A DNA stretch of 64,000 nucleotides, taken from NCBI GenBank assembly GCA_033725935.1, contig MU867066.1, positions 62,001-126,000 on the forward strand, in the 5' to 3' direction. The stretch's first letter is position 1; each line of letters begins with the position of its first letter. Below the pieces are notes generated by a model. That model did not search any database and was not told where the DNA came from. It saw only the letters and a program-made list of their open reading frames with translations. The DNA is from Cladorrhinum sp. PSN259 (Eukaryota > Ascomycota > Sordariomycetes > Sordariales > Podosporaceae). Of the stretch, positions 35,530 to 43,952 are shown in pieces. The translations under genes were made by a program, and so were the position numbers.

Positions 35530-37422
35530 TCAGACAAGCCTGAACCAACTTTCCTCCCCTTCTTCGCCAATAACTCCCTGGGCGAAACTGTCATCGCCCT
35601 CAATGTCCATCACACCGTCCACATAAGCCACCCCCACGAGCTTATATAACTCCTCCCTCCCCCTCATCTTCCTCGCACGCCTCACGACATATGGCGTCAT
35701 GGCACAGGTCGCAATAACCTCGTCACCAACCTGAACGATACCGGGACCAACAGCAAAGGTGCCGCTCGACAGCGTAAAAATAGCCCTGCCCCGAAGGTTG
35801 CGCACCACAGACGGCATATCTAAGAACTGCAAGGCAAATTTCGCAGCATCTCCACCTGTTAGGAACCAGCCTAGCAAGTGGTGAGCTGATAATAGCGACG
35901 AGCGTCCCGGGACCGGCACCCCTATCGGCATCGTCGCTAAAGACAGCTTCGCGTTCAGCTTAGCAAACACCTTCTCAATGGTTTCACACGGCCAGGCGCC
36001 GACGTAGTCGTGCGAGGACAGGGCCTTGGCGACCCGCGAGCGCAAAGGGTGGGCTTCTTTGCTGTCTCCGGGTAGCGCAAACTCAGACGGGTCGCCTAGC
36101 AGCTGGCATAGCCGGCGGATAAGCCTGAAATCGTCTCGCGGCAGTATGATTACTGCAGTGCATGAACCGAGGGATTTCCCATTAATTCGTAGCATCCCCT
36201 CATGGATACTCTGTGTATCGATGCCATTATAAGGTTGGTACCTCGGGTTGAGTTGCGCGAACGAATGGTACCTATTAGGTGTCGTCCATAAATCAGCGTC
36301 ATGGATGGCATCGGCTAGGTTGGGGAGCCAGGAGGGATAGACAGCGTCGGTGAGATGGTCCTTGTAGAGAAAATGGGCTTCTAGGAGCAATAGGAGGCCT
36401 TCCTGTCTCCCGCGCCCCGCCTTTGCTGCATAGGTGAGGGCCTCGAGGGTAATACGCTTGGGCTCTTTTCTGTAGTCGGGAGGATACTCTGCTTGGAGAT
36501 CAGGCAATAGGCCGTAGAGCGCGTATAATCGGTCTCTAGGGTCTTGGCATGTGCGCGTAGAGGTTCCGATGAGAAATTCTGAAAGAAAGGGCGCCTGGTG
36601 CCGGAGAGAAGAGGCAGCCAACTTGTTCGTTAGGATATTTGGCGTTTTCCGCAGTAATAGAGTAGTGCTATTCTGACTGGCCTTGTTAACTGCAGACTGA
36701 CGAAGGTAAAGTGCATATTCCCATGATACGCGGGCTGATACGAATTCAGTCGCTCTTATGATGTCGCTGTGTCGCATCGCGAGATTTCCACAGCGCAGCG
36801 TGGCCTCGGGCTGCGCAAGGAAGGCTTCTTGGTATGTCCACATGCGACTCCAGTAGGGGCGACAGAGAATATCGGTGATCCCAAGTGATACCTCTTCTAA
36901 CCTAGCAGTTTCCAAGTCTCCGAACCTGTGCATAAACCTGGGGAATCCCTTGCTTCGAGGCAGGCTGGGGAGCCCGAATTTATGGGGACCTAAGCCGTAG
37001 ACGAAGTTGAACGCCGTCTTAGCATCGGAAGTGGATTCTCCAAGCCATGAGATAACCAGAGATGCTTTAAAGTAAATCTGGCCCATCATCGGCACCTGGT
37101 GGTTCTTTTCCAGAGCATCGTTCTGGTTGATGCAAATGGCGTCAGCCCAGAGAGTTCGCCGACGAAATGGGTACCGTAGATGCCGGAGCGCAGCTTCAAG
37201 ACTGGTAGTAATGAGTACAATGCGTCCGTTGACAATGATAGCCCTCTTGTTGGTTTTGTCACCCCAGGCATATGAAAGCGCGTCGTATCGCAGACAAATC
37301 GCGGCTCTGAGGGAACACTTGCGCAACTCACAGCTTAAGGGTGCCGAATTATCGCCGGGTAGTAGCGTTAAGAGTCGTATCTCAGCAGAGGATCGGTTAA
37401 GGGGTTCGTGCAGGGGCTGCAT
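35530..37422 (-). CDS. Heterokaryon incompatibility (HET) domain protein
   Basis: Single exon, 630 residues, starting at 37422. The HET domain fills about residues 45-200, with the classic blocks YDALSYAWGD, LWADAICINQND and MGQIYFKASLVISWLGE. After it come conserved helical segments seen in large HET proteins, such as WTYQEAFLAQPEA and DPRDRLYALYGLLPD. HET domains trigger cell death when genetically different strains fuse, and several act downstream of NLR-like receptors. The frame is intact with no stop, so the gene is probably functional. It lies between the two STAND genes and is bracketed by inverted repeats at about 35346-35466 and 37645-37752. No transmembrane segment or signal peptide is visible. 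Confidence 0.95.
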   Translation of the reverse strand: MQPLHEPLNRSSAEIRLLTLLPGDNSAPLSCELRKCSLRAAICLRYDALSYAWGDKTNKRAIIVNGRIVLITTSLEAALRHLRYPFRRRTLWADAICINQNDALEKNHQVPMMGQIYFKASLVISWLGESTSDAKTAFNFVYGLGPHKFGLPSLPRSKGFPRFMHRFGDLETARLEEVSLGITDILCRPYWSRMWTYQEAFLAQPEATLRCGNLAMRHSDIIRATEFVSARVSWEYALYLRQSAVNKASQNSTTLLLRKTPNILTNKLAASSLRHQAPFLSEFLIGTSTRTCQDPRDRLYALYGLLPDLQAEYPPDYRKEPKRITLEALTYAAKAGRGRQEGLLLLLEAHFLYKDHLTDAVYPSWLPNLADAIHDADLWTTPNRYHSFAQLNPRYQPYNGIDTQSIHEGMLRINGKSLGSCTAVIILPRDDFRLIRRLCQLLGDPSEFALPGDSKEAHPLRSRVAKALSSHDYVGAWPCETIEKVFAKLNAKLSLATMPIGVPVPGRSSLLSAHHLLGWFLTGGDAAKFALQFLDMPSVVRNLRGRAIFTLSSGTFAVGPGIVQVGDEVIATCAMTPYVVRRARKMRGREELYKLVGVAYVDGVMDIEGDDSFAQGVIGEEGEESWFRLV

Positions 37423-37644
37423 TTTGTAGCACCTCAGCTTAAGGTGGTGGAAAGTTACGGCGAAAATATCTGCTTTAGGGGGCTTGAAAAGCTAGGTTAT
37501 TTCCCCGCTCGATGTCGCCTGCTCTGCATTGGCTCGATTGCCTGGTGACTGGAGCAAGTCAGGTGATTTCGAACTAATACGCAGAAGATCGTTAAGACAA
37601 ATCATACTCGCTTAAAATGGGAGTTTTTAAAGATGAAAAGCAGG

Positions 37645-37752
37645 GCTCGCAACAACGCAACTTAGGAGGCCGTAATTCAACGCAATTCTGCTCCCAGGAG
37701 ACGCAATACAACTCAATTTTAAAGCCAGGTTGCGTTACGGATTCGCAACTTT
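37645..37752 (-). repeat. Right inverted repeat flanking the HET gene
   Basis: Starts GCTCGCAACAACGCAACTTAG and ends GGATTCGCAACTTTC. Read in reverse complement it matches the layout of 35346-35466, with shared ends and AACGCAAC words but many mismatches in between. Confidence 0.6.
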
Positions 37753-37904
37753 CTGGTGGAGATGCCCCCTCTTTTTTTACTTAGTCTAGTAAGACAAATA
37801 CAGATATACCCTCCTACAATCTAATGCGTGAACGTTTGTTAGCGTGGTACACGCCCCATTCACACATCCTTATCCCCAATTATCTTATTTACACGCCCGT
37901 TCAG

Positions 37905-38110
37905 CTTCTATTAATACATTCGTAACACCTTTCTACGCATATTCGACTTCTATTAATGCATTCCTACCTCCTTTTTACGCCTCGTCGGTTTTTATCAATG
38001 GAATCCTGCCTCTTTTTTACGTATATTTAGCTTCTGTACTACCTTCCTAACTCCTTTCATGTATATTCAACTTCTGTTAATGCATTCCTGGCTCTTCTTT
38101 ACGTATATTA
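37905..38110. repeat. Minisatellite, about 5 units of about 42 bp
   Basis: Units begin CTTCTATTAATACATTC, CTTCTATTAATGCATTCC, TTTTATCAATGGAATCC, CTTCTGTACTACCTTCC and CTTCTGTTAATGCATTCC. Each ends in a TTTTTACG(T/C)ATATT-like phrase. Because 42 is a multiple of three, one frame shows a 14-residue periodicity (SINTFVTPFYAY, SINAFLPPFYAS). Confidence 0.8.
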
Positions 38111-39230
38111 GATATCCCGACCTGCATAGGTATATAATACCTTACTGTTTGCATTTTGCTTAGCTTCCATACCTTGTTTCTGTTCTTGGTTGTATGGGGC
38201 ATGCACCGAGCAAAGAAACGTTCAAGCATTAGATTGTATTTCTGACAACACTGCTTCCTTAGCGCCCAGCTACATCTCTTCTCGGCCTTCTAAATCCCTC
38301 CATCCTCTCTCCATGAGGCTCACATCTCTCTCCTTTTTACCAGAACAGGGCATCTCCTTGTTAGCTTTTGGGGTTAACGCTATGCTGCCTCAGCATATGT
38401 TTGTGGCATTTCGTATTTCCGGTATCTGTTGTCCCACTCCCTCCATCACAAGCAAAACAGAGGCACTGTATACTCGGGGAATATCTCCCTCGTATGTGGT
38501 TCTCAACTTATCATCTTTTAAGTGATATTTGGCGTGTCAAAAGCAATCGCAACACATCCAGCTTAGGAAAACTCAGTCAAGAAAGATCGGTGCTCATCGC
38601 TAAAAACTTTATTAGTATGCATATGATCATCAAGAGGCTTGTAAAAATAATTTTGGAGCACATCAAGCACGACATTCGAGGATGAATCCGTCCTCTTTTT
38701 GGACTTAAAAGGTACATATACCTCACATTCAATCAGTGGCCCGTTGATGGCTTCAACGGTTGAGGCGGATCGGTATGTACTCGTATAAATTGTTATATTA
38801 AGCAAGAAAAGAGAATATCAAGAATATTTAATTGAAGCGAAGCTTTAATAAGCAATAAGGTATTATGTTCCATTACCAACGTTTGCTGGAAGCGAAGGTT
38901 CCTCTAAGCGGGTGGTACTCCCACTTCTGCAATCTAATTAACGTTAAGAAAACCTTCAGCAATTGGTCGTTAAAAGACCTTCGACGATTGACCAAAAAGT
39001 TAGCGTAAATTCGTCGACTACCCTTTAACCAGCCAGGTACTTGGCCACAAAACCACGTTATAGTCGATTAATAAGTAATAAAAAAAGTATGGAATAATAA
39101 AGTAGGAAGTTGGCTTATAGCGAGCTGCAGTTAAAGATTGTAAATACGGACCATATAGTCACATGACCCAGGTGATCACATGACCTATAAGTGGCCTAAG
39201 CTCCACTACTTACTTCTTTCTTCCAGACAG

Positions 39231-39354
39231 CTCCTACCACACATCCTACCACACCTCCACCACACCTCCACCACACACCACACCATACCTTATAACACAA
39301 CTTATACCACACCTTACACCGCACCTCCCACCGCACCACACACCACACTTCCCA
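39231..39354. repeat. Low-complexity CCACACCT/CACACC tract
   Basis: About 120 bp built from ACCACACCT, CCACCACACC and related words with almost no G on this strand. Simple sequence, not coding. Confidence 0.8.
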
Positions 39355-39374
39355 TACTATATATATCGGGCGTA

Positions 39375-39415
39375 GCGAGGCCGGGGGTTTGGGGGCTTGC
39401 CCCCATGAAGCCTCG
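39375..39415. other. GC-rich nested palindrome
   Basis: A perfect 16-bp palindrome TGGGGGCTTGCCCCCA-type core (39390-39405, two-base centre) sits inside an outer inverted pair GCGAGGC (39375-39381) and GCCTCG (39410-39415). It stands out in an AT-rich setting. Hairpins of this kind occur near ends of some mobile elements, but I cannot identify one. Confidence 0.6.
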
Positions 39416-40097
39416 TTTCAGTCCTCTCCGCGTGCGCAACAAAGAATGTCCGGGGAGAAGGTAATTTAAGAATAAATAAGCAAGCAGGGATGGACTGACC
39501 CCTTCCTCGATGTAATTCTCATCTTTTCCCCATCGACTCCTCACCTGCATCCGGATCCATGAATCCTTCAACTCGAGACCTGGTCTGGAAGTCGAGAGTG
39601 AAACAGCGGCTGTGATAGTGCGCGGAGAGGCTTGTGGGAACGCTATCACCAAAAGGGTGTCGGAAAGCATGGATACCTAGGTAGGGTGGGTGTCAAGGGT
39701 ACTGTACCGACATGCAAACAAGGGTGGTCAGAAAGTTGGTTGATTGGGAGAAAGTATCTGTGGGGTACATCCGACTTAACCTTTGTCTAAGGTGGCTCAC
39801 GCGCCTGGCAACCACCTACCTTGTCAGTCTCTGACAGCGTGGTCTGAAACAAGCTGGTTCAGCCCTAATAACCTAAAAAGAGAGATCTGCAGTGCGTTCA
39901 GCGGTGACGCAAGGATTACTGAACTAGTGCGGGGCTCTCCGCAGTAATTCATCCCAACATAGACACTAATATGATGGATCATCTTGGCATTGCTGTTCTC
40001 AAGAAGGCTCCTCGAGGTTGTTTACCGTCGCCCCCTTGGAGATATGAATTACGATACTAACCCGAATGATGATTTTTTTCTTCTTTTCTTTCTCGAT

Positions 40098-40191
40098 ATA
40101 CGATGGGAAATGTTCTTATAATTGTTCGGGTTGTATTTTATTCTTCCGGTTATGCCCGATAACGCTAAATCTTAAACAAGAATACGATGGG
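40098..40191 (+). repeat. Short dispersed element, copy A, with flanking 10-bp direct repeats
   Basis: The core 40111-40185 shares TTATAATTGTTCGG, CTTCCGGTTATGCCCGATAA and CGCTA-A-CTTAAA-AAGAA with 49361-49432. The direct repeat ATACGATGGG occurs at 40098-40107 and 40182-40191, as a target-site duplication would. The shared GTTATGCCCGATAAC is a small hairpin. Confidence 0.65.
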
Positions 40192-40865
40192 GAATTCAAG
40201 ATGGAATGAGAGGAGGGGTTATTCGTAGTCAGGCTCTGCAGAGTATTTCAAACGTGTGCGTGTCACAAATCGGAGAAATCGGAAAGGTAGAAGATACCCA
40301 CGAAGAATGCCAAACACGAGTGGCCCCCACGTCCAAAGCAGGACAGAAATGATGAATCACGCCACTCATCAGTACCAGCTTCATTTTCTCCTTCCATTAT
40401 CGTATATCCACTTCCCCTCATTTGTTTTTAGTCGGCCGCAGAAAACCTCGCCCGCTAATTCAAGATACTCAGCCTCCTGCATGGGTCCTTGTGCGCTTTC
40501 CATTATCTAATTAGTCTACCGCCTTCCTGTCAACCGTCCAATAAGTCAACTTTCCCCCCTTCACCGGCCAGAGAGCCTTGTTGAATGTGGCTCGATTCAA
40601 AACGAACCCAATATTTCTCTAGACAATGCCAGCCGCCAAGGCGTCCACGAGCGGCGTAGCACACACAACGGCGCCAGATACCACCAGCCTCTCGAGAATC
40701 TGGACGCCTGAATACCAGCAGATATCGGATCGGCATTGGTTGTTGTGTGGATATAAAGAGACGGCTCCTCACTCCTCCGGACGCTTCCGTTTTTTGTACA
40801 ACCAGACCAACATACGCTTCCTTCTCAATTTAGAGCAAGATTTCACACACTGAGACTCGGTATAC

Positions 40866-42012
40866 ATGAGTGGACCCGCTACAATAGGGGCGAGCTGCCC
40901 CGGTGGCGGCAAATTCTTCGTCTGCCAGAACAGCCGGATCTGGTTTCTCGGGTGTTGTATGTCCGACCCATGCACTTCAGAACGCGAAGGGGTATGCCCT
41001 CAGGCCGACCTCCGAACTACGAGTTTTTCCAAGACAAGCTACGATCTTATCAAGCCGCAACAATGCGTCGATCCCGACTCAGAAACAAAATGGTATACCT
41101 GCAGCGGCACTATCCCTCCTTTCATGGGTTGTTGCAAGACCGACCCATGCAAGAACCCTGATATATGTCCGGCAAGCAAACTTTCAGCTGCCCGGCTCAG
41201 CGATAAGCTAGATTATCGCCAGGTGTTCCTTACATCACAAACACAATCATCAGCGCCCTCTTCAACACGGACTACCGCTACTTCAAGTCCAACTCAAACA
41301 CTAACTGATGCTAACCCGAGCACCACCCCACCGAGCACCACCCCATCCAACACACCTCTAGATGAGGTAAATAAGAGTGGTGGATTATCCACGGGAGCTA
41401 TCGTAGGAATCGCGGTCGGCGGAGCCGTAGTATTCCTTGCCCTCATCGTATTTTGTATTATCCGGTTCAGACGCAACACCACATGGAGTAATAAGGCTTC
41501 CAATAAAGCGGTTCAAATGATGGGTTTTGTCGGTGCATCACGTACTGCTGAACACATATCAGCTTCGACATTCAGTCCAAACTCAGGTAAGTCATCGGGC
41601 ACCTGTCACATTCACTGCATCTTGGCCAAGCGTGGCTAACGGGGACCGAACGTACCTAGCACCAACAATGCCGCAGTATTCACCGCTACCTCCCACTCAC
41701 CCATACTCGCCGCCGCTATCGCATTTTTCTCCATACTCGTCTCCACTGCACTCGCCATACAATCCGCTCGGAATTCAGACTAGGATTTCACATACCTCCC
41801 ATCCGTCCGAGGGTTCACAAAGAAGTGGGAATATATATGTTGCGCATCAAGGTCAGCCGTCTTTTGGGGTAGGAAGTCCTCATTTTGCTGAGCCATTCGG
41901 AAGTCCTCCTTTTGCTCCGCAATCCGTCAATATGGGGGCGGGTTATGGTGGGCCACAATACTCAGAGCTTCCAGTTGAGGATCAGTATCACAGACGAGAG
42001 CTTCAAGGCTGA
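40866..42012 (+). CDS. Single-pass membrane protein with duplicated Cys-rich ectodomain
   Basis: Two exons, 40866-41586 and 41660-42012, give 357 residues. The N-terminal 100 residues contain two copies of one Cys module: CPGG...FVC, FLGCCMSDPC, VCPQADL and then CVD...WYTC, FMGCCKTDPC, ICPASKL. A Ser/Thr-rich stalk follows (about 125-165), then one membrane helix, GAIVGIAVGGAVVFLALIV, with basic residues right after it. The cytoplasmic tail is rich in Pro/Tyr/Ser (YSPLPPTHPYSPPLSHFSPY). The chain starts without a classical signal peptide, so insertion must rely on the helix. It looks like a fungal surface sensor or wall-linked protein. The ligand is unknown. Confidence 0.78.
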
Positions 42013-42792
42013 TGTGATCGGTGGTGGGAGTTTCAAATCGTAATATCTACTTAGTCATCTGGTCTTGGCGGCGTAGCACGGGGAATTCTGGCATTATTTG
42101 GTTAACTTATTGTGTTGATGAGATTAACGGGAAGAAGCGGGAAGCTGTCATTCCTTGAGAAGTTGAACACTTGGTCTCTATAGAATTGAACCCCCGAGGT
42201 GAAACCTGATTCTGAGCTTGTGCAAGTTACTTTTGTAGGTAAGTCTACATCTCCAGTACATTAAGTAGATAGAATATTAAAGGTCTGATCACAGCATTCA
42301 CCAGGCGACGCTTATTAATGTCTCTTTCATCCAGTTGGCTGGAAGGATTGAAAGATTTGACCTGTGTCGTTTTCCAGTCTAGGAATAATCCGCCTCTCTC
42401 TGAGCTGACTATCAGACTGTATCTGCAGGCTTCCAAGTCCTGGCAGGTAGATGTACTCCTTCTAAACGATTATCTCACTCTTTATTCTCCTGTAGGCAGC
42501 GCCGAAGCCCGGACTGCATAACTTCCCGAAGAAACCTCAAAGTCAAGGATGTGGTCGAGCGTGGATATTCGAGATATGATGGAAGCAGATCAAGGTCGTG
42601 GGATTGCAAGAAGCTTTTGATGATATTCTGCAGAGGTGTGGTGATCTTTAGTAAATAACAAGAACACGCAAAGGTAACTATATATGCCGACCTATACAGT
42701 CGAGGACTAATTATATGTTAACAGGTCTGTACCTATTTGAATAAAAAAATGCTACGCCGAAACCAAGGCGCTTTCACCTTCAATCCCATCCA
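42013..42792. other. Intergenic between convergent genes
   Basis: No gene seen. A 63-codon minus frame near 42245-42436 has no features. Confidence 0.45.
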
Positions 42793-43281
42793 TTATATAA
42801 AGAGCACCGCACTAAGCAAGGCCCAAATCGCTAACATTCCCGACCCAGTATCTTTCCTCGCAACTCCAGGGCTGCTCGTCTGTGCCGCCGTCCCGCTAGA
42901 AGTCGTACTCGTAGCCCCGCCCGAGCTACTACCGCTCGTCGTAGAGGGCGTCGTTGCCGCACTCCCCGTACTAGTCTGGGTTGTCGAAGGCGTTATCCCA
43001 GGAAGCAACCTGTTCCGGCACAACTCAGGAAGATTTCCGGCCAACACGGCCTGATCCGCTGTCGAGCACGACTTGATACAGGTAAACATGCTAGTAGCGC
43101 CGAGGAAAGTTGAACAGCGGCATTCGTCAAGAGCCGCGCCGGTCTCGTCGCCATCGCACCACGAGCTGACGGGGTTTTTAGTCATGCATTCGTCAATGCA
43201 CGGCGGGTTGGTGTTGCGTTGCGCCAGCACTAGAGTGTGATGTGCTCCTAAGAGGCTGATGACGGCTGTGGAAAGACGCAT
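42793..43281 (-). CDS. CFEM-like GPI-anchored Cys-rich surface protein
   Basis: Single exon, 162 residues from the ATG at 43281, the start that gives a proper signal peptide (MRLSTAVISLLGAHHTLVLA, cut near residue 20). Eight cysteines follow with roughly CFEM-like spacing (PPCIDEC, SSWC, DECRC, FTCIKSC, ELCRN), all within about 75 residues. A Ser/Thr/Gly-rich spacer and a hydrophobic C-terminus (GMLAIWALLSAVLFI) predict a GPI anchor. CFEM proteins of ascomycetes serve in heme/iron uptake, adhesion or host interaction. The first pair is CxxxC rather than the usual CxxC, so membership is likely but not certain. Confidence 0.75.
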   Translation of the reverse strand: MRLSTAVISLLGAHHTLVLAQRNTNPPCIDECMTKNPVSSWCDGDETGAALDECRCSTFLGATSMFTCIKSCSTADQAVLAGNLPELCRNRLLPGITPSTTQTSTGSAATTPSTTSGSSSGGATSTTSSGTAAQTSSPGVARKDTGSGMLAIWALLSAVLFI

Positions 43282-43952
43282 GGTAGTGGTGTTTATTTGT
43301 AACTGCTCAAGGGGAATGGAGATAGTAGGATGCTGAGTGAGCTGGGTTATCGATTTGGAAAAAGGATGGATTCTCTTGCTGCAAGTCATCAAGCCTGTGA
43401 GGATAATGGAAAACTAACCACCCTTTATGAATCCGTTGTGAGATCAACCCAGCCACACCGTCGGAGCAAAGTTTGTCCTTTTGGAAGCGATGCTTACTCG
43501 TCTATCCTTGGATTTGCCAGGGCAAGACATCCTGCCGTTGAATTTGCGAGGACAAAGACAAGGGCAAGATGTACCGATCTAACCAATGACAATTCGCGAG
43601 ACGTCCTGCCCTTGAATTTCCAAGGGCAAGACGTCAGGATTTAACCAATGACAATCATCCGCAGCGGTAACCCTTGGCCCTGGCTGTTTCAACTTCAGCC
43701 GCACCGCCCTTGTTCCAGACCGTTGATGACATCAGTTGTGATCTAAGTGTCTAACTAAGCCCCTTCAAAAGGGATGCTGTTCTTCTTTCGCTTATTTCGT
43801 AACGGTGGAAGTTGGGAACTTGTTAAGACTCTTTAAATATTTTACTGGCAGGTTACCGGATCAAAGTTTAATCAGGCCAAGGTGCTTGCGAGAGGCTGAA
43901 AATAGCTTCTGTTTAATCAAGGTCCCGCTTGAAGTCTAGACCTGTTGTTCCC
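43282..43952. other. Intergenic with degenerate direct repeats
   Basis: No gene seen. Direct repeats of about 62-74 bp occur at 43518-43656 (GACATCCTGCCGTTGAATTT and GACGTCCTGCCCTTGAATTT; TAACCAATGACAAT twice). A dispersed-repeat copy lies at 43723-43773. Confidence 0.6.
43723..43773 (+). repeat. Second dispersed repeat family, copy A
   Basis: TTGATGACATCAGTTG followed by GATCTAAGTGTCTAACTAAG and CCCCTTCAAAAGG. The same words in the same order recur at 60614-60661. TGATGACATCA is an 11-bp palindrome. Confidence 0.7.

Larger units (their letters stand above)
37423..40865. other. Long gene-poor AT-rich region with several repeats
   Basis: About 3.4 kb with no supported gene. It contains the right HET-flanking repeat (37645-37752), a 42-bp minisatellite (37905-38110), a CCACACCT-type low-complexity run (39231-39354), a GC-rich nested palindrome (39375-39415) and a short dispersed element (40098-40191). 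Open frames in it follow the repeats and are not called. Confidence 0.6.

Noticed and set aside
39314..39670. 118-codon minus-strand frame over the palindrome and CCACACC tract
   Set aside because: It arises from low-complexity sequence and has no protein-like features.
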